5,946 nucleotides of DNA from Actinomycetes bacterium (GTDB lineage Bacteria; Actinomycetota; Acidimicrobiia; Acidimicrobiales; Acidimicrobiaceae). This document shows positions 1 to 5,939 of the stretch, in pieces; position 1 is the first letter of the stretch; every line of letters begins with the position of its first letter. The notes below the pieces were generated by a model that saw only the letters and a program-made list of their open reading frames with translations, was not told where the DNA came from and made no database searches. The stretch covers positions 1 through 5,946 of the forward strand of contig JAKASN010000139.1 in the NCBI GenBank assembly GCA_021819025.1, written 5' to 3'. The translations under genes and the position numbers were made by a program.

Positions 1-575
1 CCCGAGATCCAGCGGTCTGTTCCCAACTCGGCACTCTCGACGCTCTTGTAGTGGCGGCTGAAGCGATTGTTGGGGAGTAATTGACCAAGCGAGGCATGCG
101 CCGCGGAGTTCACCAGGGACGGGAATCTCCTTGGCGAAGGATAGGTAACTCCTTGGGAATCGACGATGCGGGGACCGACCATCCCCGCTCCAGGATGCTC
201 ATCAAGAAAATGGGCGAGTTGAAGTAAAGTGTCGTCATCGCATTGGCAATCGGGGTTGCACACCACCAGAAAGCGGAACTCCGCCCGGGCAGCACCCCGG
301 TTGGCGGCCCGACCGTATCCCAGGTTGGCACCAGTCTGTATCACCGCCACCGAGGAGGCGTCGCTACCTCTAATGCCAGCGAGACAGTCGGCGACACTGG
401 AGTCAGATGACGCATTGTCTACGATAATCACCTCATTGGCACCGCTGCGAAGCAGCGAAGCCACGCACCCCATCAAGAGTTCACCGGCGTTATAGTTCAC
501 CACCACGGCGGAGACTCCTCCGGCTACCGTCAGCTGGGGAAGATTGTCTTTCCGAGCCGACCCCGAATCGGTCAC
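1..575 (-). CDS. Family 2 glycosyltransferase, WbbL-like rhamnosyltransferase (3' part missing)
   Basis: This reading frame stays open from a GTG at 575 to the window edge, giving 191 residues with no stop, so the C-terminal part is missing. The N-terminal GT-A fold is clear: VVVNYNA (24-30), DNAS (53-56), NLGYGRAANRG (84-94), the NPD motif (107-109) in the place of the DXD sugar-nucleotide/metal site, and VGPRIVD (133-139). The last residues, TDRWIS, line up with the DWVSG block of WbbL-type rhamnosyltransferases. Known WbbL enzymes transfer rhamnose from dTDP-L-rhamnose to a GlcNAc-diphospho-polyprenol on the cytoplasmic face of the membrane. The GTG start overlaps the rmlD stop by four bases (GTGA), and GGAG (585-582) lies 6 nt upstream, so translational coupling to rmlD is likely. 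Being directly behind rmlD supports rhamnose as donor. The acceptor cannot be told from the sequence; another dTDP-deoxysugar or another GT2 specificity remains possible. Confidence 0.85.
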   Translation of the reverse strand, partial: MTDSGSARKDNLPQLTVAGGVSAVVVNYNAGELLMGCVASLLRSGANEVIIVDNASSDSSVADCLAGIRGSDASSVAVIQTGANLGYGRAANRGAARAEFRFLVVCNPDCQCDDDTLLQLAHFLDEHPGAGMVGPRIVDSQGVTYPSPRRFPSLVNSAAHASLGQLLPNNRFSRHYKSVESAELGTDRWIS

Positions 576-1429
576 ATCTCTCTCCAAAGCTCCAAAGCGA
601 GTGAGCCTACCGCTTCGCTGTAGTGGGGCAGGGTCGCAAAGCCCGAGAGGCGCCAGGCACAGTTGTCCAGGACCGAGTATTGCGGCCGGGCTGCCTTGCG
701 CGTCATGGCAAGCTCTGCGCTGTCTATCGCAACGATGCGGCTAGCGTCAGCGCCAATGACGCCGAAGATAAAGCGCACCAATTCATACCACGACAACGAG
801 CCACTATTGCTCAGGTGAAAGAGCCCGCTGTGACCTTCGAGCACCAGAGATATCACTGCATTCGCCAAGTCCGCCGCCACGGTGGGGCTGCCGATCTGGT
901 CATCAACAAAGCGCAGCTCAGAAGTGCCTTTTGCGGCTCCAAGAATGGTCTTGAGAATATTTTTGCCGTAGCGACCCATTACCCAGGAGGTGCGTATTAC
1001 CAAGTCCGAGGGCTCCAACTCGCTCTCGCCGGCCAATTTCGATCTCCCGTAAACCGAGATGGGATTCGTCGCGTCCCACTCTCGATAGGGCTGCGTCGCG
1101 TGGCCGTCGAAAACATAGTCGGTGGAAAGGTAGACCATTTTGGCCCCGACAAGGCGAGCGGCCTGCTTAAGGTAGCGGGTAGAAATTGCGTTGGCCAGAT
1201 ACGCTGAATCGGGCTCTTCTTCACAAAGATCCACGGCGGTCATCGCGCCAAGATGAATTATCACTTGCGGCTCGAAACCGACCACCGCGCCATACACTTG
1301 TTCGCGCTGGGTAAAGTCCATTTCAGAGCGGGACATCGCCGCCATCTCAGAGGCGATTCGACGCTCCGAGAACGCTCGGGACATCTCCTGACCGACTTGA
1401 CCCTTGGCTCCGGTAAGCATCACTCGCAA
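572..1429 (-). CDS. rmlD: dTDP-4-dehydrorhamnose reductase
   Basis: RmlD reduces dTDP-4-dehydro-L-rhamnose to dTDP-L-rhamnose with NAD(P)H, the last step of the pathway, in the cytoplasm. From the TTG at 1429 the protein has 285 residues, normal for the family, and begins with Met-Arg-Val-Met-Leu-Thr-Gly as RmlD proteins usually do. Visible features are the Rossmann loop GAKGQVG (7-13), STDYVF (102-107), the YxxxK pair in YGRSK (Tyr127, Lys131), RTSW (146-149), DQIGSPT (177-183) and a C-terminal ARPQYSVLD block (247-255). Thr103, Tyr127 and Lys131 correspond to the known catalytic trio of the family. The frame stays open to an ATG at 1516, but that would add 29 unconserved residues and overlap rmlB. 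The Shine-Dalgarno at 1446-1438 favours TTG 1429; GTG 1423 and ATG 1420 are less likely. The gene lies 64 nt after rmlB and overlaps the glycosyltransferase by four bases. Confidence 0.93.
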   Translation of the reverse strand: MRVMLTGAKGQVGQEMSRAFSERRIASEMAAMSRSEMDFTQREQVYGAVVGFEPQVIIHLGAMTAVDLCEEEPDSAYLANAISTRYLKQAARLVGAKMVYLSTDYVFDGHATQPYREWDATNPISVYGRSKLAGESELEPSDLVIRTSWVMGRYGKNILKTILGAAKGTSELRFVDDQIGSPTVAADLANAVISLVLEGHSGLFHLSNSGSLSWYELVRFIFGVIGADASRIVAIDSAELAMTRKAARPQYSVLDNCAWRLSGFATLPHYSEAVGSLALELWREM

Positions 1430-1437
1430 GTTCCACC

Positions 1438-1446
1438 CCACCTCTC
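1438..1446 (-). promoter_or_regulatory. Ribosome binding site of rmlD, deciding the start
   Basis: On the minus strand GAGAGGTGG (1446-1438) resembles the anti-16S complement and ends 8 nt before the TTG at 1429. The same purine-rich stretch would be 14 nt from GTG 1423 and 17 nt from ATG 1420. It lies inside the longest open frame, which argues against the upstream ATG at 1516 as start. A second GGTGGA (1437-1432) sits 8 nt before GTG 1423, so that start cannot be excluded. Confidence 0.55.
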
Positions 1447-1493
1447 GATAGGCTTGCGCGGCTCGACCCCCACGAGTTGAAGCGCCCAGAGAT

Positions 1494-2492
1494 TCACCAG
1501 GCTGATCCTTCTGCAACCGGGGCTCGCTTCTTCAGGGGCTCCCACCAATCCCGACTTTTGGCATACCACCGGATCGTCTCGGAGAGGCCCGCGTCAAAGT
1601 CGACTTCTGGCTGCCAGCCGAGTTCCGAACGGATCTTGGAGGAGTCCAAGAGGTAGCGCCGATCATGACTTGGACGGTCGGGGACAATTTCTTTGAGCTC
1701 GTCACTTTTGTCAAGTTCACCGAGAACGAGATCGGCGATCTCCATAATGCTCTTTTCCACGCCAGTTCCGACGTGATAAGTCTCCCCATCCTTGCCCTTA
1801 GCGAGGACCAGGTCAATGGCTCGGCAATGATCCACGGCGTGAATCCACTCGCGTCGGTTCTGGGTGGAGGCATAAAGAGGCAGCGGCTTGTCGTCCAAGG
1901 CGTTGGTCACAAAGAGGGGGATCAACTTTTCGGGGAATTGGAAGGGGCCATAGTTGTTGGCACAGTTTGTGATGGAGATCGGCACACCGTAGGTGAGGTG
2001 ATAGGCGCGTACTGCGTGGTCAGCACCCGCTTTGGAGGCGTTATAGGGAGTTCGCGGTAAATACGGCGAAGACTCGTCGAAGCCCGCCGTTGCCTCTAGG
2101 TCCATGTCGCCGTAGACTTCGCACGTAGACACGTGGTGAAAGCGATCCAGCTTGACGCGTCGTGCCGCATCCAAGAGTCTCTGGGTGCCCAAGACGTTGG
2201 TGGTGAAAAACCTTCCTGGATCAAGGATCGCAAGCGAATTGTGCGACTCGGCCGCGAAGTTGACTACCACGTTGATCTCATAGCGCTTCAACGTCTCGTA
2301 GGCGAGGTCGGTATTGCCAATATCACCTTTCACGAACTCATAGCTCGACGCCACGTCCGTGAGCGAAGTCAAACTTCCCGCATAAGTCAGCGAGTCATAG
2401 ACCACCACTTCGTCTTGTGGATGCGTGTTGATCCAGTAGCGGACAAAGTTGGAGCCGATGAAGCCCGCACCGCCGGTAACGAGAATATTCAC
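1494..2492 (-). CDS. rmlB: dTDP-glucose 4,6-dehydratase-like (RmlB family, variant active site)
   Basis: A 332-residue extended short-chain dehydrogenase. RmlB converts dTDP-glucose to dTDP-4-keto-6-deoxyglucose with tightly bound NAD+. The GTG start gives MNILVTGGAGFIGS with the NAD loop G7-G10-G13, Asp33 at the end of the second strand, GDI (56-58), the YNASK pair (Tyr150, Lys154), NNYGPFQFPEKLIPL (179-193) and NRREWIHAVDHCRAI (212-226). GAAAGAGG (2504-2497) lies 4 nt upstream as Shine-Dalgarno. Several normally conserved RmlB positions differ: the Thr-Asp-Glu triad reads Thr123-Cys124-Glu125; AAESHVDRS reads AAESHNSLA (80-88); the usual Arg before CSNNYGP is Asn176; and the GDG before QN is AST (208-210). 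GDP-mannose 4,6-dehydratases work with Thr-Ser-Glu, so loss of the Asp does not rule out dehydration. The position between rmlA and rmlD supports a dTDP-glucose role. A related sugar-nucleotide dehydratase or decarboxylase is the alternative. Confidence 0.85.
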   Translation of the reverse strand: MNILVTGGAGFIGSNFVRYWINTHPQDEVVVYDSLTYAGSLTSLTDVASSYEFVKGDIGNTDLAYETLKRYEINVVVNFAAESHNSLAILDPGRFFTTNVLGTQRLLDAARRVKLDRFHHVSTCEVYGDMDLEATAGFDESSPYLPRTPYNASKAGADHAVRAYHLTYGVPISITNCANNYGPFQFPEKLIPLFVTNALDDKPLPLYASTQNRREWIHAVDHCRAIDLVLAKGKDGETYHVGTGVEKSIMEIADLVLGELDKSDELKEIVPDRPSHDRRYLLDSSKIRSELGWQPEVDFDAGLSETIRWYAKSRDWWEPLKKRAPVAEGSAW

Positions 2493-2559
2493 CTAACCTC
2501 TTTCTATTTGCTTAGCGACACTCGCGCGAGGATGGGTACGAAATGTGAGGGCTTTTCGC

Positions 2560-3639
2560 TCAGGCAAGATCGACAATGGAATGGTCTCCAACCACGAGTC
2601 GGTTGGCACGAGGCAAAAGCTTGCGTTTTCTGATCACGGCCTTTTTGCCTACGATGGAGCCCTCGATGCGGCCAACCCCAACGATGGAGGTTCCGCCGAG
2701 CACGATGGAGTTCTCTAACTCCGAGGAGCGCAACTCGCAATTCTCACCCAGCGAGGTGAAAGGTCCGACAAATGCGTCCTCTAGCAAACATCCCAATCCG
2801 ATCACTGCCGGTCCCCGTACCCGAGAACGAACTAAGCGCGCCCCAGCTTCTATCACTACGCGACCTTCGACGATAGACTCCTCATCAAGTTCACCGTCAA
2901 TTCTGCGCTCGATATCTTCCAGTACCAGGCGGTTCCCCTCGAGCAGGGCCTCGGGGTGGCCTAAATCTTTCCAATACCCCGATATCTGTTTGCTCGAAAC
3001 GCGATATCCGCTGTCGATAAGCCACTGAATCGCGTCGGTGATTTCCAATTCTCCGCGACCGGAAGGCTTTATCGATTCGACGGCGCGATGGATGGTAGCA
3101 TCAAAAAAATACACCCCAACCAAGGCGAGATCACTCGGCGGGTCCTTGGGCTTTTCCACCAGCCGCACCACGCGACCATCGCCATCGAGCGCCGCTACGC
3201 CGAATCGATGCGGGTCAGGAACCTTGGCAAGAAGGATCTCGGCCACAACGTCACTGGAGCGCGAAGAAAAACTTCTCGCAAACTCCACGATCCCATCTTT
3301 GATCAAGTTATCGCCGAGAAACATTACAAAGTCGTCCTCGCCGAGAAAGTCACGGGCAATTGCCACGCAATGTGCCAACCCAAGCGGCTCCTCTTGGGGA
3401 AGGTAGGTCACTTCCAGACCAAACGCCGAACCGCTGCCCACCGCTGCCATCACTTCGGCACGGGTCTCACCAACGATCATTCCAACTTTTTTGACACCAG
3501 CCGCAGCGAGGGCCTCAAGTCCGTAGAAAAGAATGGGCTTGTTGGCCAAGGGGACAAGCTGCTTGGCCGAGGTGTGGGTTATGGGCCTGAGGCGCGTACC
3601 AGTGCCGCCTGCCAGCACCAGTCCTTTGAGATTTGGCAT
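2560..3639 (-). CDS. rmlA: Glucose-1-phosphate thymidylyltransferase, long form
   Basis: This 359-residue protein makes dTDP-glucose from dTTP and glucose 1-phosphate, the entry step to dTDP-deoxysugars. The nucleotidyltransferase domain (about 1-240) shows the signature GGTGTRLRP (11-19) with Lys26, the metal-binding GDN (109-111), EKP (162-164), ELEITDAI (197-204) and WKDLGHPE (223-230). From about residue 253 the protein continues as a left-handed beta-helix with hexapeptide-like repeats, e.g. around RVVIEAGARLV and ENSIVLGGTSIVG. This makes it the ~355-residue long type seen in StrD-like enzymes, unlike the ~290-residue RmlA that lacks the helix. The ATG at 3639 lies 17 nt after the dehydrogenase stop, with no recognisable Shine-Dalgarno, so it is probably read by coupling from the upstream gene. 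The spacer to rmlB is 67 nt. The nucleotide (dTTP rather than UTP) is inferred from family resemblance and from rmlB and rmlD downstream. Confidence 0.92.
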   Translation of the reverse strand: MPNLKGLVLAGGTGTRLRPITHTSAKQLVPLANKPILFYGLEALAAAGVKKVGMIVGETRAEVMAAVGSGSAFGLEVTYLPQEEPLGLAHCVAIARDFLGEDDFVMFLGDNLIKDGIVEFARSFSSRSSDVVAEILLAKVPDPHRFGVAALDGDGRVVRLVEKPKDPPSDLALVGVYFFDATIHRAVESIKPSGRGELEITDAIQWLIDSGYRVSSKQISGYWKDLGHPEALLEGNRLVLEDIERRIDGELDEESIVEGRVVIEAGARLVRSRVRGPAVIGLGCLLEDAFVGPFTSLGENCELRSSELENSIVLGGTSIVGVGRIEGSIVGKKAVIRKRKLLPRANRLVVGDHSIVDLA

Positions 3640-3656
3640 ACGGGCATCAATATTAC

Positions 3657-4802
3657 TCAGCTAACCGGCAGGCCGAGTCCTCGGGCAATAACAAGGCGCT
3701 GGATTTCTGAGGTCCCTTCCCCGATTTCGAGTATCTTTGCATCTCGAAAGTGACGCGCCACGGGATTACCCTCGATAAATCCGGCCCCACCAAATATCTG
3801 TGTCGCCATCCTCGCGGCGTCCATTGCGGCTTCAGTCGAAAACAACTTCGCCATCGCCGCAGCTTGGCTAAAGGGTCGCTTGGAATCTTTCAACCAAGCA
3901 GCACGATAAGTCATGGCCCGGGCAGCTTCGACCTTGGTGGCGATATCAGCACACATGAAGGCCACCGCCTGGTGGCGCCCGATGGGACCACCAAAGGCAT
4001 TTCTCACCTTGGCATAGGACACCGCCTCATCAAGGCACCCCTGGGCAAGTCCGACTGCGAGAGCAGATATCGCCACTCGCCCGTCATCAAGGATTGCAAG
4101 GAACTGAGAGAACCCCTTGCCGAGCTTTCCAAGCAAGTTCTCGCGGGGAACTCTCACCTCGTCAAGGTGGATACCATGGGTATCCGAGGCATGCCAGCCC
4201 AACTTGCGATAGGAGGGCTCAATGATCAGTCCTTCAGTACCAGCAGGAATAATGAACGCCGAGATCCCTTCTTCGGTTCGCGCTGTAACGGTTACCAGCG
4301 TCGTAATCGGCGTGCCGCTATTGGTTATGTATGCCTTCGACCCGTTGATCACCCACTCGTCTCGAGTCTCATCAAGGGTCGCACGCGATCGGGTCGCGCC
4401 AGCGTCGGACCCGGCATCTGGTTCAGTGAGGCCGAAGGCACCGAGAGCCTTACCTTCGCACATCGCCGGAAGATAGGTTCGTTTTTGCGTTTCAGTCCCA
4501 AAGGAGTAGATGGGATTCGCCCCAAGTCCAACCCCCGCCGAGAGAGTGATCGCTATCGATGAGTCGACCCGCGCAAGCTCTTCGATGGCGATACAAAGGG
4601 TGGAGAAGTCCAAGTCAAGTCCGCCATACTCCTCCGGAAATGTGACTCCAAAAGCACCGAGCTTGCCGAGGGCAAGTACCGTATCCAGAGGAAATCTCGC
4701 CTGTGCGTCCCACTCGTCGGCATAAGGCGCAACTTCGTTTCGCGCAAATGTGGCCACCAATTCTCGAAACTGGTTCTGATCGGAACTGAAGCTAAAGTCC
4801 AT
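3657..4802 (-). CDS. Acyl-CoA dehydrogenase (FadE/short-chain type)
   Basis: An FAD-dependent enzyme that introduces the 2,3-double bond into acyl-CoA, passing electrons to electron-transfer flavoprotein; it acts in fatty-acid or branched-chain amino-acid breakdown. From Met at 4802 it has 381 residues, typical length. In this numbering the helical N-domain holds FPEEYGG (55-61), the middle domain has GLTEPDAGSDAG (124-135) and KAYITNSG (156-163), and the C-domain has RNAFGGPI (267-274), QIFGGAGF (335-342) and IGEGTSEIQR (360-369). Glu362 in this last motif is the expected catalytic base, at the MCAD/SCAD position. The frame also opens with an ATG at 4814, four residues earlier, but that ATG lies inside a probable -10 box; MDFSFSS is also the usual family beginning. 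Position after birA and near a divergent acyl-CoA carboxylase suggests acyl-CoA metabolism. Mycobacterial fadE25 sits in a comparable neighbourhood (from memory). Chain length and branching of the substrate cannot be read from sequence. Confidence 0.93.
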   Translation of the reverse strand: MDFSFSSDQNQFRELVATFARNEVAPYADEWDAQARFPLDTVLALGKLGAFGVTFPEEYGGLDLDFSTLCIAIEELARVDSSIAITLSAGVGLGANPIYSFGTETQKRTYLPAMCEGKALGAFGLTEPDAGSDAGATRSRATLDETRDEWVINGSKAYITNSGTPITTLVTVTARTEEGISAFIIPAGTEGLIIEPSYRKLGWHASDTHGIHLDEVRVPRENLLGKLGKGFSQFLAILDDGRVAISALAVGLAQGCLDEAVSYAKVRNAFGGPIGRHQAVAFMCADIATKVEAARAMTYRAAWLKDSKRPFSQAAAMAKLFSTEAAMDAARMATQIFGGAGFIEGNPVARHFRDAKILEIGEGTSEIQRLVIARGLGLPVS

Positions 4803-4809
4803 GACTAAG

Positions 4810-4837
4810 ACCATACTCCGGCCGACAAGCGTGTCAA
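4810..4837 (-). promoter_or_regulatory. Promoter of the acyl-CoA dehydrogenase operon, leaderless type
   Basis: Minus strand: TTGACA (4837-4832), a perfect -35 match, then a 16-nt spacer and TATGGT (4815-4810), a TANNNT-type -10. Seven bases (4809-4803) separate it from ATG 4802, placing the expected transcription start on or next to the A of the ATG. The only Shine-Dalgarno-like string, GGAG (4819-4816), lies in the promoter spacer and would not be in the mRNA. It is also badly spaced for either ATG (1 or 13 nt). This promoter could drive the dehydrogenase and the rml genes separately from birA. Confidence 0.65.
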
Positions 4838-4858
4838 AAACGGCTCAGAACAGCCACC

Positions 4859-5641
4859 TCAACGATAGAGGTGTTCAACGTCGCCAGCGGAGATACTCCT
4901 GATACAGGAGTCCAATTCCACCAAAAGCTGACCCTGATTTGACACGTCGAGAACACGACCAGAAATTGACTCGCCATCATTGAGATTTACTCGAACGAAG
5001 GAGTGAAGCGTGGAGCAGCGCGCGCGGTACAAGCTGAGCAGCCGAGCGAAACTTCGAGCGAAGTCGCTCTGTAGAGCCAAGTAGTGGCCCTGAAAGCGCT
5101 GGAGAAGGTCGATTTCAAATGCCTCCTTCTGCTTTGTTGATAGCTCCGAGGCTAGTAAAACTCCCAACGAGGTAGCGGGACGCCCGAGCCCAGCGAGTTC
5201 TGCCTCGCTTTGATTGACATTCATACCGATGCCCACCACCACGAAACGTCGGTGGCCCGATTCGCCGGTCTCAGCAAGGATTCCTGCCATCTTGGCTTCT
5301 CCGACCATGATGTCGTTCGGCCACTTTATCGCCGGAGCAACGCGGTAACGGTCAAGCGCCTCCAGCGCAGCGAGTGACATCGCGGCGGTGATGGCAAAAA
5401 AGTCTGGGAGATCAAAGTTGGGAAAGCAAAGTACTGACGCCAAGAGCGAGCGCCCGAATTCATCGTCCCATTGACGTCCAAGTCGGCCTTTTCCAGCACT
5501 TTGATGCTCGGCAGCAAGGCATATTCCCTCTTGGCCCCCTTGCCTGGCAATCTCGACAAGCGCCGTGTTGGTGGACTCCAGCGTCGCAAAACGCTCCAAG
5601 ATCCAACCGTGTCCGAGATCGACTTGCGCTAAATAATCCAT
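4859..5641 (-). CDS. birA: Biotin--[acetyl-CoA-carboxylase] ligase, monofunctional
   Basis: BirA activates biotin with ATP to biotinyl-AMP and moves it to a lysine of the biotin carboxyl carrier domain of acyl-CoA carboxylases. The 260-residue protein starts directly with the catalytic domain: STNT (23-26), the biotinyl-AMP loop AEHQSAGKGRLGRQW (44-58), KWPNDI (106-111) with Lys117 of KMAGIL, and GIGMNVNQ (137-144). The small C-terminal SH3-like domain covers about 215-260, with SGRVLDVSNQGQLLVEL (227-243). There is no N-terminal helix-turn-helix, so unlike E. coli BirA it should not repress biotin genes. In the loop the usual GRGRxGR reads GKGRLGR. It is divergent from a biotin-carboxylase gene, whose product or complex is the likely substrate. 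No Shine-Dalgarno precedes ATG 5641; a promoter ending 7 nt upstream suggests a leaderless mRNA. Downstream, 56 nt separate it from the dehydrogenase start. Confidence 0.93.
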   Translation of the reverse strand: MDYLAQVDLGHGWILERFATLESTNTALVEIARQGGQEGICLAAEHQSAGKGRLGRQWDDEFGRSLLASVLCFPNFDLPDFFAITAAMSLAALEALDRYRVAPAIKWPNDIMVGEAKMAGILAETGESGHRRFVVVGIGMNVNQSEAELAGLGRPATSLGVLLASELSTKQKEAFEIDLLQRFQGHYLALQSDFARSFARLLSLYRARCSTLHSFVRVNLNDGESISGRVLDVSNQGQLLVELDSCIRSISAGDVEHLYR

Positions 5642-5648
5642 TCAAGGA

Positions 5649-5676
5649 AACTTAGACCCTAAAATGAGTTGGTCAA
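5649..5676 (-). promoter_or_regulatory. Promoter of birA, leaderless type
   Basis: Minus strand: TTGACC (5676-5671, five of six -35 bases), a 16-nt spacer, then TAAGTT (5654-5649), which fits the actinobacterial TANNNT -10. Seven bases (5648-5642) follow before ATG 5641, so transcription should start at or within a base or so of the start codon. No Shine-Dalgarno is present upstream of the ATG. The spacing is identical to that of the dehydrogenase promoter at 4837-4810, which strengthens both calls. Confidence 0.6.
5660..5665 (+). promoter_or_regulatory. Possible -10 box of the carboxylase gene
   Basis: TAAAAT (5660-5665) matches five of six bases of the -10 consensus. Its -35 region (about 5636-5642, in the first codon of birA) is poor, so the promoter would be weak, extended or activator-dependent. 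A start near 5672 would give a leader of about 23 nt that includes the Shine-Dalgarno. The box lies inside the spacer of the opposite birA promoter. Confidence 0.35.
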
Positions 5677-5683
5677 CTGTCGG

Positions 5684-5689
5684 AAAGGA
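5684..5689 (+). promoter_or_regulatory. Ribosome binding site of the carboxylase gene
   Basis: AAAGGA (5684-5689, within GGAAAGGA from 5682) lies 5 nt before the GTG at 5695 and supports that GTG as start. The following residues, [14 protein letters not shown], are the standard beginning of biotin carboxylases. Confidence 0.7.
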
Positions 5690-5694
5690 CCACC

Positions 5695-5939
5695 GTGTTC
5701 AAGAAAATTCTTGTCGCCAATCGAGGCGAGATCGCGGTACGGGTAATTCGAACCGCCCGAGAGATGGGAATCGCCACGGTTGCGGTCTACTCCGAACTCG
5801 ACCGAGACGCGCTGCACGTCCGCTTGGCTGATGAAGCTTTCGCACTCGGCGGACAGACCGCTGCAGAAAGCTATCTCAATACCCCAGCAATTCTTGCTGC
5901 CATTCAAGCCTCTGGAGCCGATGCGGTGCACCCAGGTTA
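5695..5939 (+). CDS. Acyl-CoA carboxylase biotin-carboxylase subunit (5' end only)
   Basis: The first 81 residues are the N-terminal Rossmann-like domain of a biotin carboxylase: [20 protein letters not shown] (4-23), [20 protein letters not shown] (29-48), the ESYLN block (58-62) and the beginning of the HPGYG motif (HPG at 79-81). These enzymes carboxylate biotin with bicarbonate and ATP. In actinobacteria they are usually ~600-residue alpha subunits (AccA type) that also carry the biotin carrier domain, which BirA would modify; whether this one does cannot be seen. The frame meets a TAA at 5938-5940, but its last base belongs to a string matching a sequencing adapter. The true codon after HPG was probably TAC or TAT (Tyr), so the gene is cut by the end of the sequence and is not a short protein. 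Acetyl-CoA, propionyl-CoA or another acyl-CoA specificity depends on a partner subunit not in the window. Pyruvate carboxylase also starts this way and is a less likely alternative. Confidence 0.9.

Noticed and set aside
623..1207. Plus-strand open frame of 194 codons opposite rmlD.
   Set aside because: It is antisense to conserved rmlD sequence, with no family resemblance and no convincing ribosome site.
3640..3656. TAATAT (3655-3650) before rmlA as a third leaderless promoter.
   Set aside because: No -35-like hexamer lies 15-18 nt upstream and the distance to ATG 3639 is 10 nt, not 7. Coupling to the dehydrogenase stop explains translation better.
3088..4562. Long plus-strand open frames of 221 and 270 codons (3088-3753 and 3750-4562) opposite rmlA and the acyl-CoA dehydrogenase.
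   Set aside because: They lie antisense to two clear genes with full family motifs, show no recognisable domain and have odd composition (rich in His, Arg, Gly, Ser). They are best explained as antisense shadows of codon bias.
4803..4814. ATG at 4814 as start of the acyl-CoA dehydrogenase.
   Set aside because: GGAG ends one base before this ATG, too close to serve as its Shine-Dalgarno. The ATG is part of a -10 box, and the family normally begins near MDFSFS.
4836..4855. GGCT-6 nt-AGCC hairpin followed by five T on the minus strand just after the birA stop, a possible terminator.
   Set aside because: Only four Watson-Crick pairs (extendable only by G-U pairs), and the T run overlaps the -35 box of the next promoter. 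Too weak to call as a terminator.
5664..5694. ATG at 5664 on the plus strand as an alternative start for the carboxylase.
   Set aside because: It is in a different frame from the carboxylase; the GTG at 5695 has the Shine-Dalgarno and the expected N-terminus.
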